Part shown: positions 1 to 9,609 of the stretch, piece after piece
Layout of the letters: the number at the start of each line of letters is the position of its first letter
Numbering within the stretch: the first letter of the stretch is position 1
DNA from: SURF-28 sp034521465
GTDB lineage: Bacteria; Bacteroidota; Ignavibacteria; Ignavibacteriales; Melioribacteraceae
Length of the DNA: 64,000 nucleotides
Direction of reading: 5' to 3'
Assembly (NCBI GenBank): GCA_034521465.1
Contig: JAXHMN010000016.1
Coordinates: forward strand, 682,001 to 746,000
Position numbers and translations under genes: made by a program
The notes under the pieces: generated by a model
Databases searched by the model: none
The model's input: the letters and a program-made list of their open reading frames with translations, nothing else
Told to the model about the DNA's origin: nothing

Positions 1-917
1 ATAATGTTCGGTTCGCCGTTTATGTCTAATCTTACATCTATTCTGCTCCAGTCTCTGCAGTTTAAAACCGAGTAAGCTCCTAGAACAACCTCTTGGATTT
101 TGTTTTCAAGTTGTTTATCAATTTGAGCAGGACAAGAAAAAATATCCAACGGTTTTTCTCGGGTATCCAAAATCCATTTTGCTTCGTATGAATAAATTTG
201 AGGCATATCTTGAGGAAGCTCATTAAAATTCATTTCAACGATTGGAAGTACCTTGGCGTTTTTCCCATTACCTAAAACAGCGACTGTAAATTCTCTACCT
301 GGTAAAAATTCTTCAACAATAAACGGTTGATTATACTTCGCTACGCTTTCAGCCAAAGTTTTTTCGAGAGTTTCATGGTTGTCCACAAATGAAGAACTAA
401 AAATTCCTTTACTCGAACCTTCACCGATGGGTTTTACCATCAAAGGGAATTGAAGTTCTTTACCGGCAAAACCATCTTGACCATAAGAAACAACAAACTT
501 AGAGTTCGGGATGCCGTGATAGGTCAATACTTCTTTAGTTCGTGATTTATCTAAACAGATAGTGAGGGTTAAAGGGTCTGAACCAGTGTAAGGTATTTGC
601 AGCATATCCAATATCGCAGGTATTTGAGCTTCTCTGCTGATTCCGTGCGCACCTTCCGAAACATTAAAAACAATATCAGGTTTTAATTTACGAAATGTCT
701 CGTATGCATCTTCATTGGCCTCAACTAAAGTAACATTATGATGAAGTTTTAATGCGTCTTCAATTGCATGAATTGTTTCATAAGTATCCCATTCGGCATA
801 AAGATCAGGTGAATTATCTTTTTGAAGATAGCTGTTCGATAAGTTTTCGGAAACTTGTGTTGAGGCAATATCAGGCTTGACATTATATGTTAGTGCAACG
901 TTTAGCTTTTTTATCAT
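1..917 (-). CDS. D-alanine-D-alanine ligase-like ATP-grasp enzyme (3' end outside window)
   Basis: The reading frame opens at the ATG at 915-917 and stays open to the window edge, giving about 305 residues without the C-terminus. The translation has the ATP-grasp layout of D-Ala-D-Ala ligases: an N-terminal Rossmann-like domain with PDIVFNVSEG (about residues 85-94), then PYTGSDPLTLTICLDKSRTK, then the lysine and glycine-rich loop VKPIGEGSSKGI that binds ATP, and FIVEEFLPGREFTVAVLG. The family joins two D-alanines for peptidoglycan, but related ATP-grasp enzymes use other amino acids. The N-terminal extension (a YNVKPD segment and AEWDTYETI) resembles a Ddl-like subgroup rather than classical DdlA/B, so I leave the gene symbol blank. 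Confidence 0.8.
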   Translation of the reverse strand, partial: MIKKLNVALTYNVKPDIASTQVSENLSNSYLQKDNSPDLYAEWDTYETIHAIEDALKLHHNVTLVEANEDAYETFRKLKPDIVFNVSEGAHGISREAQIPAILDMLQIPYTGSDPLTLTICLDKSRTKEVLTYHGIPNSKFVVSYGQDGFAGKELQFPLMVKPIGEGSSKGIFSSSFVDNHETLEKTLAESVAKYNQPFIVEEFLPGREFTVAVLGNGKNAKVLPIVEMNFNELPQDMPQIYSYEAKWILDTREKPLDIFSCPAQIDKQLENKIQEVVLGAYSVLNCRDWSRIDVRLDINGEPNI

Positions 918-1042
918 TGCAAGGAATAAAAATTCCTTAAAAGTTAATAGCAATATAAAAGTTTAGTAATTATATGCAATAGCTTTTTTAAAAAAACTTT
1001 TTTATAAAAATGAAATGATATGCATCAATATTTAAAAATATT

Positions 1043-3220
1043 TTAAGCGATATGCGAAAAGTTGAATGCTTCTAAGTATGTATTTTTGATTTGTTCTTTT
1101 ATGATCTTATGATCGCCTTTATTTAATAGGGGATCATCGCTTATGAGTTTAAAAGCATCATGCTTTGCTTCAACCAATAAGTCTTGGTCTTCAATTAGAT
1201 TTGTAAACTTAAATTGTGGTAAGCCGCTTTGTTGAGTTCCAAAAATATTTCCCGGTCCTCTAAGTTTAAAATCAATTTCAGCAAGTTTAAAACCATCATT
1301 AGTTTCTACCATTGAATTTAATCTTATTTGTGATTTATATTTTTCTAAATCAGTGTTCGATAAAAATTCTAAATCTACCTTTTTCACTTTCATTCTTGAA
1401 AGATGTTCTTCACGTGTAATTAAAATACAGTAAGATTGTTTATCATTTCTTCCAACTCTACCACGAAGTTGATGTAATTGTGATAAACCGAAACGGAATG
1501 CTTCATTTATAACCATAATTGTTGCTCTTGGTATATCAATCCCTACCTCTATAACCGTAGTAGAAAAGAGAACATCAAACTTACCGGCAGCAAAACTTTC
1601 CATAACCTTTTCTTTTTCTCGCCAGTTCATTTTTCCGTGGATTAAACCGGTTCTAATATTTTTTAAGTGGCTCTCTTTAATTATTTCGAAGTGGGAAACA
1701 ACATCTTTCAAATCCAATTTTTCTGATTCTTCAACTAGTGGATAAACGATAAACGTCTGCTCTCCTTCGTTCGCTTTTTCTTCAATAAAACTGAAAACTT
1801 TATCAAGTTGGTTATCGCTTCTAAGTACTGTTTTAATTGATTTGCGGTTAGCCGGCATTTGATCAATTATTGAAATATCTAGATCACCGTATAGTGTCAT
1901 TGAAAGTGTGCGGGGGATTGGAGTAGCTGTCATTATTAAAACATCCGGCGATTTCGTTTTTGAAATTAACTTGGAACGCTGTGCAACACCAAATCTGTGT
2001 TGTTCATCAATTACTACAAAGCCAAGTCGTGGAATATTAACATTTTCTTCTATTAGTGCATGAGTACCGATTATAATATTAATTTCATTATTCTTAATTC
2101 CGTTTAAAATAGTTTTTCTAATAGATTGTTTCTGACCCCCAATCAGTAATGCAGCGTTAAAATTTGTTTTTTCTAAATACGTACTTAGGTTTTTGAAATG
2201 CTGATCGGCTAAAATTTCTGTAGGTGCCATAAACGCCACTTGATAACCGTTGCTTACTGCAATTAAAATTGAGATTAATGCCACAATAGTTTTTCCGCTT
2301 CCGACATCTCCTTGCAGCAGCCGGTTCATTGGTTCATCGCTTTCCATATCTTTTCTAATTTCACTAAGTACCTTTAATTGAGCTTCGGTTAGTCTAAACG
2401 GCAAGCTTTCAATGAATTGTTTAAGTGGTTTTGCATGAACGTTAAATTTAATTCCGCTAATCTTCTTTTTTTGTTTGAATCTTCTGAGCGCATTTAGGCA
2501 TTGCAGGTAGAATAGCTCCTCACATTTAAATCTCTTCCTTGCCTCATCAAGTTTGTTGAGGGCTTCCGGTGTGTGAAAATTTTTTATTGCTGTACATCGA
2601 TCCATTAAATTCTTTGATGCAATAACTTGCTTTGGTAACGTTTCTTTTACCAAATGAGCATAATCTTCAACCACGTTATGGATGATTCTTCTTAAGCTAA
2701 TATCACCCAGCTTGGTTGATTTTAACTCTTTGGAGACTCTGTAAAAGGGAATTATCTTTCCTGTGTTAAGAAACTCAAGTGACTCTGAATCAGAGAGTTT
2801 ATCAAAGTCGGGATGAGCCAATTGAAGATTCCCGTACCGTGTTATTACCGGTTTTGATGAGACTGCATACGCTTGGCCAACTTTAAACAAATCTTTGAAA
2901 AATTTAATGCCTTGAAACCAAACACACTCAAAGAATCCTCCGGAATCTTTCATCTGTACTTTAAATAATTGCTTTTTACCGTACCGGATGATCTCGGTAT
3001 CTTCAACTTTACCAATTAAAGTTACTTCACCATCATAACCGTTTATAACAAGTTGAGCAACTTTAACGGTATTAAGTATTGAGCTTCTATCCAAATGTTT
3101 TGATGGAAAATAATAGAGTAAGTCTTCAACAGTATGAATGCCAATTTGATTAAACGCCTCGGCTCTTTTGGGTCCGACCGATTTAATATACTGTATGGAT
3201 GTTTTGAGATCCTTTGACAT
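1043..3220 (-). CDS. recG: ATP-dependent DNA helicase RecG
   Basis: This 725-residue protein is a little longer than E. coli RecG. RecG remodels stalled replication forks and branched recombination intermediates in the cytoplasm. The N-terminus carries the wedge/OB region, starting with a helix-hairpin-helix-like SVGPKRAEAFNQIGI. The SF2 motor follows: Walker A LLQGDVGSGKT near residue 301, the DEQH box VIDEQHRFG near 400, TATPIPRT, and motif VI QLRGRVGR near 581. The C-terminal LRGPGNIFGTQQSG segment is typical of RecG. All helicase motifs are intact and there is no frameshift. It is a stand-alone gene, with about 100 bp between it and gpsA. Confidence 0.96.
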   Translation of the reverse strand: MSKDLKTSIQYIKSVGPKRAEAFNQIGIHTVEDLLYYFPSKHLDRSSILNTVKVAQLVINGYDGEVTLIGKVEDTEIIRYGKKQLFKVQMKDSGGFFECVWFQGIKFFKDLFKVGQAYAVSSKPVITRYGNLQLAHPDFDKLSDSESLEFLNTGKIIPFYRVSKELKSTKLGDISLRRIIHNVVEDYAHLVKETLPKQVIASKNLMDRCTAIKNFHTPEALNKLDEARKRFKCEELFYLQCLNALRRFKQKKKISGIKFNVHAKPLKQFIESLPFRLTEAQLKVLSEIRKDMESDEPMNRLLQGDVGSGKTIVALISILIAVSNGYQVAFMAPTEILADQHFKNLSTYLEKTNFNAALLIGGQKQSIRKTILNGIKNNEINIIIGTHALIEENVNIPRLGFVVIDEQHRFGVAQRSKLISKTKSPDVLIMTATPIPRTLSMTLYGDLDISIIDQMPANRKSIKTVLRSDNQLDKVFSFIEEKANEGEQTFIVYPLVEESEKLDLKDVVSHFEIIKESHLKNIRTGLIHGKMNWREKEKVMESFAAGKFDVLFSTTVIEVGIDIPRATIMVINEAFRFGLSQLHQLRGRVGRNDKQSYCILITREEHLSRMKVKKVDLEFLSNTDLEKYKSQIRLNSMVETNDGFKLAEIDFKLRGPGNIFGTQQSGLPQFKFTNLIEDQDLLVEAKHDAFKLISDDPLLNKGDHKIIKEQIKNTYLEAFNFSHIA

Positions 3221-3325
3221 CTGAAGAGTCGATTAAGTAAAAATAAAATATAATTGATTTGATGCTAATTTGGAAGGTGTAAGATCAATGCTCGGATTTC
3301 ATATCGCGGTTCATTAATTCAAAAG

Positions 3326-4282
3326 TCATTTTCTGGGATCTCTATCTTCATAAAGAGTTCTATATACCGCATCAATGATTGGTGTTTCGACTTTAGCCTG
3401 TCTAGCTAATTCCATTGCTGACTTACTTGTAACAATACCTTCGGCAACCATGTTCATTGATTTTAAAACATCCTTGAGTTTTTTACCTTTCCCGATTTCC
3501 TCACCAACAAAACGGTTACGACTGTGTTTACTCATGCAAGTTACAATTACGTCACCAATACCTGATAAGCCGGAGAATGTTTCAGGTCGAGCACCGAGTT
3601 CAATTCCTAAACGAGATATCTCTGCTACACCGCGGGTCATAATAGCAGCTTTAGTGTTATCTCCAAAATTTGCACCGTCTGTAATTCCTGCGCCAATTGC
3701 TATAACATTTTTCAAAGCTCCGCCTAATTCAACACCGATAATATCAGTGGACGAATAAACTCTTAGATAAGAAGTCATAAAAGCTGCTTGAATTTGCTCT
3801 GCAGTTTCAAAGTCTGTTGAAGCAGCAACTACTGCAGTGGGAATTTTTTTAGCTACTTCTTCCGCATGACTCGGTCCCGAGAGAACTCCGATATTCCTAT
3901 CATCTATTTTATTTATTACATCTTTGATGATGAGTGAAACCGTAAACAGTGTATCGGTCTCAATTCCTTTTGCTACACTTACTAATATGGTATCCGTAAA
4001 ATCGTTTTTTTTTATTTTCTGGAGAACGCTTCGAACAAATTGCGAGGGAATTGCAAGAACTATCATGTGCTGATGTTCAACGGCGTCTTCGAGGGAGTGT
4101 GTGACGGATATTTCTTTTGGTATTTTAATGCCGGGAAGGTAAAGTTTATTAATTCTGCTTTTGCTTAGAGTTTTTGCATAATTCTTTTTGTATTCCCACA
4201 AAGTTACTTTATGACCGTTATTATGCAAGAGAACGGCTAAAGCAGTACCCCAACCTCCGGCGCCTAATACTGAAATTCGCAT
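3326..4282 (-). CDS. gpsA: NAD(P)H-dependent glycerol-3-phosphate dehydrogenase
   Basis: GpsA reduces dihydroxyacetone phosphate to sn-glycerol 3-phosphate, the backbone of phospholipids. At 318 residues the length is normal. The N-terminal Rossmann fold is plain (VLGAGGWGTALAVLL at residues 5-19). Catalytic-domain hallmarks follow: VSVAKGIE, LSGPSHAEEV, the lysine-containing GGALKNVIAIGAGI, and GLSGIGDVIVTCMSKHSRNR. The start codon directly abuts the plsY stop at 4282/4283, so the two are translated from one message. PlsY uses the product of GpsA, so the pair makes a two-step entry into phospholipid synthesis. Confidence 0.96.
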   Translation of the reverse strand: MRISVLGAGGWGTALAVLLHNNGHKVTLWEYKKNYAKTLSKSRINKLYLPGIKIPKEISVTHSLEDAVEHQHMIVLAIPSQFVRSVLQKIKKNDFTDTILVSVAKGIETDTLFTVSLIIKDVINKIDDRNIGVLSGPSHAEEVAKKIPTAVVAASTDFETAEQIQAAFMTSYLRVYSSTDIIGVELGGALKNVIAIGAGITDGANFGDNTKAAIMTRGVAEISRLGIELGARPETFSGLSGIGDVIVTCMSKHSRNRFVGEEIGKGKKLKDVLKSMNMVAEGIVTSKSAMELARQAKVETPIIDAVYRTLYEDRDPRK

Positions 4283-4954
4283 TTATTTATTTTTGTGTTT
4301 TTTGAAAATTTTGATCTGACTTTCGCTTCCTTTCAGCAATCTGCCAATATTTGCACGATGTGTGTACATAACCAATAACGCAAGTAATATTGCAAAAGGA
4401 AGAATGGTATGATAACCCACTATGTCAACATGAAAAACATTTTCGCGAACTATCATTATGAGCGGTACCGAAGTAGCCGCTGCAATTGAACCGAGTGATA
4501 CATATCTTGAAATTGTAACTACAATAAAGAATACTGCAAGTGCTAACAGCATATCAACCGTGATGATTGCGATAAGGAATCCAAGCGATGTCGCAATTCC
4601 TTTTCCGCCTTTAAAGTCAGCGAAGACTGTCCAAATGTGCCCGACAACAGCACTAAGCCCCGCAATAATTTGTACCAATGTAAAGTCATCAAACGGTGTT
4701 GCGTTTGGAAATGGAAAATCGCCAAGATAAAGTCTTGAAATTAAAATTACTGCAACAGCACCTTTGAGTGCATCTAATAAAATTGTGGTAACACCATACT
4801 TCCAACCTAACACGCGGAAAACATTTGTACCGCCAGCATTACCGCTGCCATGTTTACGAATATCGATTCCTTTTACCGATTTTGCCATTAATATACTGGT
4901 AGGAATAGAACCGATTAAGTATGATAGTATCACTATTATAAGTAGATTTAACAT
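4283..4954 (-). CDS. plsY: Acyl-phosphate:glycerol-3-phosphate acyltransferase PlsY
   Basis: PlsY is an inner-membrane enzyme that moves an acyl group from acyl phosphate to the 1-position of glycerol 3-phosphate. The 223-residue protein has about five to seven hydrophobic segments and the three conserved cytoplasmic-loop motifs: IGSIPTSILMAKSVKGIDIR with the following GSGNAGGTNVFRVLG, then FKGGKGIATSLG, and the C-terminal YTHRANIGRLLKGSE. Its stop is next to the start of gpsA, which supplies the substrate. The C-terminus is lysine-rich. Nothing is missing relative to the family. Confidence 0.95.
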   Translation of the reverse strand: MLNLLIIVILSYLIGSIPTSILMAKSVKGIDIRKHGSGNAGGTNVFRVLGWKYGVTTILLDALKGAVAVILISRLYLGDFPFPNATPFDDFTLVQIIAGLSAVVGHIWTVFADFKGGKGIATSLGFLIAIITVDMLLALAVFFIVVTISRYVSLGSIAAATSVPLIMIVRENVFHVDIVGYHTILPFAILLALLVMYTHRANIGRLLKGSESQIKIFKKHKNK

Positions 4955-5025
4955 TAATTCACCTCAAAAATGTAGAGTAACTTAGGGAAATATGGACTTA
5001 TTATCAATTTATTTAAAAATCACTT

Positions 5026-5703
5026 TTATGTTACTAATTTCCGAAACAACTCTAGGTCAGACTCTGCTGTTACCTTGAAATTAAGACTTGAACCTTCGGC
5101 TATAAATATCTCTTTTCCTAGTCGTTTTACAAGCATTGATTCATCGGTGCCGGTGAAATTTTCATTGGCAGCTTTTCTCATCGCTTCCAAAAGCTCTTTG
5201 TACATAAATATTTGCGGAGTCTGAACGTAATAAATATTTTGTCTATCTATATAAATGTCAACTTTATTGCTTCCTTTAATTAATGTGTCCTTCGCTTTTA
5301 TTGCTGCGACCGAGTTCCCTTTTTCATGTGCAAGCTTTATTGAGTTTGTTAATACATCTTGCGGTAGAAGGGGACGAGCGGCATCATGAACAACAATAAA
5401 GTCATTATCTTCCGAATCAATTGAAGATAGGGCATTAAAGACAGACTCCTGTCTTTCTTTGCCCCCCTCAACAATCTTTGTGATTTTATCTAAGTTGAAA
5501 TTAGATTTAATTGACTCAATGGTATCAAAAAATTTCTGTTGAGTGGCTATAATAATTTCGTCAATTAAGTCACATTTCTGAAATACATCAAGTGTATAAG
5601 CAATCATTTCTTTGCCATCAAACTGTATAAATTGCTTCGGCAGTTCACTACCGATTCTTTTCCCGGAACCTCCGGCAGGAATTATTGCGTATACTTTACT
5701 CAT
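5026..5703 (-). CDS. ispD: 2-C-methyl-D-erythritol 4-phosphate cytidylyltransferase
   Basis: IspD catalyses the third step of the non-mevalonate isoprenoid pathway, coupling CTP to methylerythritol phosphate. The protein is 225 residues, the usual size. The nucleotide-binding start is IIPAGGSGKRIGSELPKQF (about residues 7-25). VHDAARPLL, which contributes to metal and substrate binding, is near residue 105. QTPQIF and the C-terminal SDLELFRKL are also typical. Its ATG overlaps the stop of queA by one base (TAATG on the coding strand), which indicates translational coupling although the two pathways are unrelated. No fused IspF domain is present. Confidence 0.94.
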   Translation of the reverse strand: MSKVYAIIPAGGSGKRIGSELPKQFIQFDGKEMIAYTLDVFQKCDLIDEIIIATQQKFFDTIESIKSNFNLDKITKIVEGGKERQESVFNALSSIDSEDNDFIVVHDAARPLLPQDVLTNSIKLAHEKGNSVAAIKAKDTLIKGSNKVDIYIDRQNIYYVQTPQIFMYKELLEAMRKAANENFTGTDESMLVKRLGKEIFIAEGSSLNFKVTAESDLELFRKLVT

Positions 5704-6740
5704 TATTTTATCAACATTGCGTCCCCATAACTGAGGAATCTGTAACCTTCTTTTAATGCTTTTTTATAATTCTTCATTATGAAATCATAACCGGCGAAAG
5801 CTGCGGCTAACATCAATAATGTTGACTCAGGTTGATGGAAGTTAGTTATGAGTCTCTTTGTGATTTTGAAGTCATAGGGTGGAAAAATAAATTTATCCGT
5901 CCAACCAAAATTTGGTTTTGATAAGCCGTCTGCAGTTACACTGCTCTCTAGTGCACGGCATGTACTTGTTCCGACTACAAAGATGTTCTTTTTATTTTCG
6001 AGCGCTGTGTTAATGACTGCAGAAGTTTCATCCGGGATATCAAAATATTCGGAATCCATTTTGTGCTTGGTTAAATCCTCAACTTCAACGGGTCTAAAAG
6101 TGCCTAACCCGATATGAAGAATAACCGATACAACTTTGATTCCTTTTCGCTTTATCTTTTTGATTAGTTCCGGAGTAAAGTGAAGACCTGCAGTTGGAGC
6201 AGCAACCGAACCATCTTCTTTAGCAAAAATAGTTTGATAGTTATCTCTGTCCTTCGGCTCAATATCTCTTTTGATATATGGCGGAAGGGGGGTTTGTCCT
6301 ATTTTTTCAATTGCTTCGTAAATATCACCGGAATCATCGTTAAAGCGAACTGTTCTTCCGCGTGAAGTTGTATTGTCTATAACTTCACACCAGAGATCAT
6401 CGTTGAAATATATCCGGTTGCCGATTCTTACTTTACGAGCAGGATCAACAATTACATCCCAGATATTTTCTTCTCTATTTAATTCTCTCAAAACAAATAC
6501 TTCTATCTTAGCATTTGTTCTTTCTTTTTTACCGTAGAGGCGTGCTTGCATTACTTTTGTTTCGTTAATAACGAGAACGTCTCCTTTGGACATATAATCG
6601 ACAACATCTTTGAAGACTTTATGTTCTACCTCTTGGTTTTTTTTATCGAGAACCATCAGTTTTGCCTTGTCCCGTTTTTTCTCAGGGTGTTTTGCTATTG
6701 CAGTACGAGGCAAATTGTACTTAAAATCTGATAGCTTCAT
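5703..6740 (-). CDS. queA: S-adenosylmethionine:tRNA ribosyltransferase-isomerase
   Basis: QueA moves the ribosyl group of SAM onto 7-aminomethyl-7-deazaguanine in tRNA to make epoxyqueuosine. The 345-residue protein begins with the family signature (MKLSDFKYNLPRTAIAKHP) and contains GDVLVINETKVMQARLYG, DGSVAAPTAGLHFTPELI, LHIGLGTFRPV and TNFHQPESTLLMLAAAFAGYD. AGGAG lies a few bases upstream of the ATG at 6740, which supports this start. It is followed with a one-base overlap by ispD. No other queuosine gene is in the window. A strong hairpin at 6786-6823 lies between ppdK and this gene. Confidence 0.96.
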   Translation of the reverse strand: MKLSDFKYNLPRTAIAKHPEKKRDKAKLMVLDKKNQEVEHKVFKDVVDYMSKGDVLVINETKVMQARLYGKKERTNAKIEVFVLRELNREENIWDVIVDPARKVRIGNRIYFNDDLWCEVIDNTTSRGRTVRFNDDSGDIYEAIEKIGQTPLPPYIKRDIEPKDRDNYQTIFAKEDGSVAAPTAGLHFTPELIKKIKRKGIKVVSVILHIGLGTFRPVEVEDLTKHKMDSEYFDIPDETSAVINTALENKKNIFVVGTSTCRALESSVTADGLSKPNFGWTDKFIFPPYDFKITKRLITNFHQPESTLLMLAAAFAGYDFIMKNYKKALKEGYRFLSYGDAMLIK

Positions 6741-6777
6741 CTATTCTCCTTTTAATATGGTCTAGATATAATTTATT

Positions 6778-6823
6778 CAAAAATTGCTGTCCCGCAACTT
6801 ACAAAATTAAATTGCGAGACAGC
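6778..6823 (-). terminator. Rho-independent terminator downstream of ppdK
   Basis: Two 12-base arms at 6786-6797 and 6812-6823 pair with a single mismatch (GCTGTCCCGCAA against TTGCGAGACAGC). In minus-strand sense the hairpin is followed by AATTTTTGA. It lies 12 bases after the ppdK stop and before the queA start, so it would end the ppdK transcript. Confidence 0.75.
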
Positions 6824-6834
6824 TAAATGATTTA

Positions 6835-9588
6835 TTATTTCTTCTTTCTTGCAGGCTTCTTTTGATCTCTTAAAGCTGCTCTTGCCGCAGCAAGACGAGC
6901 AATAGGAACTCTGAACGGTGAACAGCTTACGTAGTTAAGACCTGTTCTGTGACAAAATTCAACAGAATTTGGTTCGCCGCCATGTTCGCCGCAGATTCCA
7001 ACTTTTAGATTTTCTTTTGTTGATCTACCTTTTTCGGTGCCCATTCTTACTAGTTCTCCCACACCATTTTGGTCGATGCTTTCGAACGGATCGTTAGGTA
7101 GTATATCTTGCTCAACATATCTTGGCAAGAATTTACCAGAATCGTCTCTTGATAAGCCGAACGTTGTTTGAGTTAAGTCGTTTGTACCGAAGCTGAAAAA
7201 CTCAGCAGATTCAGCAATTTCATCAGCAGTAACACATGCTCTCGGTAATTCGATCATGGTTCCAACCAAATAGTTAACTCGTTTACCTTTTTCTTTGAAT
7301 ACATCTTTAGCCACTCTGCGAACTATTTCTTCTTGAAGTTTAAGTTCGTTTACATGACCAACAAGCGGAATCATTATTTCCGGTTTTACTCGGATACCTT
7401 TTTTGGCAACATTAACCGCAGCTTCAAAAATTGCCCGAGCCTGCATTTCGGTTATTTCAGGATAGCTAATTCCTAAGCGGCAGCCCCTGAAGCCGAGCAT
7501 AGGGTTAAATTCATGAAGTGATTCCATTTTTTCTTTTATCTTTTGCACAGAAACGCCGAGTGAATCCGCAGTTTCTTTTATTTCTTTATCTTCGTGCGGT
7601 AAGAATTCATGTAAAGGCGGATCGAGTGTTCTGATTGTAACCGGTCTGCCTTTCATAACTTTGAAAATTCCTTCAAAGTCCTGTCTCTGATAAGGAAGAA
7701 GTTTGTTGATTGCTTTTTTTCTGTCTTTTTCAGAGTCCGAAAGGATCATTTCACGAACGTGAAGAATTCTGTTTTCACCGAAGAACATGTGTTCTGTGCG
7801 GCAAAGACCAATACCTTCGGCACCAAAAGCAATTGCATTAGCCGATTGATCAGGTTGATCGGCATTTGTTCTTACGTTCATTGTGCGAGCTTGATCTGCC
7901 CATTTCATTAAGTCAGCATATGTTCTATATACATCAGATTTTTTCTCATTCATTTCTTTAGTGATAAGAACTTGGATAACTTCGGAAGGTTTTGTTGTTA
8001 ATTCACCTTTAATTACTTCACCGGTTGTACCGTCAATTGAGATATAATCGCCTTCTTTGATAACATGCTTCGAATTTTCGGCTCTCATTTCACCGGCTTT
8101 ATAATTGATGTTCAACTCGCTGCATCCTGCAACACAAACTTTACCCATTTGACGTGCAACTAAAGCCGCATGTGAAGTCATACCACCTCGTGCAGTTAAG
8201 ATGCCGTCAGATGCATTCATTCCTTTGATGTCTTCAGGTGATGTTTCGATTCTAACAAGAATAACTTTGTCACCATTCTTTGCCATGATTTCTGCATCGT
8301 GAGCAGAGAATGCAACTTTACCTGATGCGGCGCCGGGACCGGCGTTTAGTCCTTTTGCAAGCAGTTTTCCTTCTTCAATTGCATTTTGTTTTTCTTTTAA
8401 GTCAAAAATAGGTCTGAGTAACTGGTTCAATTGGTTTGGTTCAATTCTCATCAATGCTTCTTCTTTGGTGATGAGTTTTTGGCGAACCATATCGACAGCC
8501 ATTTTTATTGCGGCAAATCCGGTTCTTTTGCCAACACGGCATTGAAGCATCCAGAGATTACCTTGCTGAATTGTGAACTCGACATCCATCATTTCTTTGT
8601 AATGTTTCTCTAAATCTAATCTAATCTTATCAAGTTCTTTATAAATTTTCGGATCTTCTTTCTTTAAGTTTGCTATAGGTTCAGGTGTTCTAACACCGGC
8701 AACCACATCTTCACCTTGAGCGTTGAATAAATATTCACCGTAGAATTTATTTTCGCCTGTGGCGGGGTCGCGGGTAAATGCAACGCCTGTACCGGAATCT
8801 TCACCCATATTACCGAAGACCATTGACTGAACGTTAACAGCGGTTCCCCACTCAGCAGGGATGTTGTTTAATTTTCTGTAAACTATTGCTCTTTCATTTT
8901 GCCATGATTCAAATACAGCGCCGACAGCTCCCCACAATTGTTTCATTGGATCGGTAGGGAAGTCCATACCTTTTTCTCTTTGATAGCTGCTTTGTATTCT
9001 TCTACTAATTCTTTGAGCTGATCTGTTGAAAGTTCGTTATCTTTTTCAACACCGGCAGCTTTTTTCTTCTTTTCAAGTATTACTTCAAACGGATCGTGAT
9101 CATGCTTGTCTTCCGGTCTCAAACCTAAAACAACGTCACCGTACATTTGTACGAATCTTCTGTAAGAATCGTAAGCAAAGCGTGGGTTGTTCGTTTTCTT
9201 TGCAAGCGCTTCAACCGAAACATCGTTTAACCCGAGGTTAAGTATTGTGTCCATCATACCCGGCATGGAAGCACGTGCGCCCGAACGAACCGACAAGAGC
9301 AGCGGGTTTTCGGTATCACCGAATTTTGCACCCATCTCTTTTTCAACTTTTGCAAGTGATTTTAGTACTTGCTCTTTTAATGCTTTTGGATATCGTTTTT
9401 TGTTTTGGTTGTAGTAAGTACACACTTCGGTTGAAATCGTAAATCCGGCAGGAACCGGTAAACCAATATTCACCAGTTTCTGCCAAGTTTGCTCCTTTAC
9501 CACCGAGCAGACTTTTCATTTCAGCTTTACCTTCGGCTTTTTTCCCGCCGAAAAAATATACGTACTTCGTTTTTCTAGCTTCACCCAT
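6835..9588 (-). CDS. ppdK: Pyruvate, phosphate dikinase (broken by two single-base indels)
   Basis: PPDK interconverts pyruvate, ATP and Pi with PEP, AMP and PPi. Read as one gene from the ATG at 9588 (preceded by AAAGGAGG) it gives 917 residues, right for the family. The N-terminal ATP-grasp part has SLLGGKGANLAE and SVRSGARASMPGMMDT. The central swivel domain carries the catalytic histidine in GGMTSHAALVARQMG (near residue 467). The C-terminal PEP-binding barrel has FSFGTNDLTQTTFG and the catalytic-cysteine segment GICGEHGGEP. An extra base near 9476 and a missing base in the run at 8971-8975 break the frame. Correcting both restores GANLAEMVNIGLPVPAGF and EKKGMDFPTDP, exactly the family consensus. 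The indels cancel in frame, and every catalytic motif is intact. Sequencing error is likelier than decay. Confidence 0.9.
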
Positions 9589-9609
9589 TCGTGAACCTCC
9601 TTTTACAGA

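Noticed and set aside
921..938. Hairpin AAGGAAT-AAAA-ATTCCTT in front of the D-Ala-D-Ala ligase-like gene
   Set aside because: Seven AT-rich pairs in an AT-rich region and no T tract; too weak to call a terminator or a regulatory element.
1010..1050. AT-only inverted repeats after recG as a terminator
   Set aside because: Stems contain no G or C pairs, so they would be unstable and arise easily by chance.
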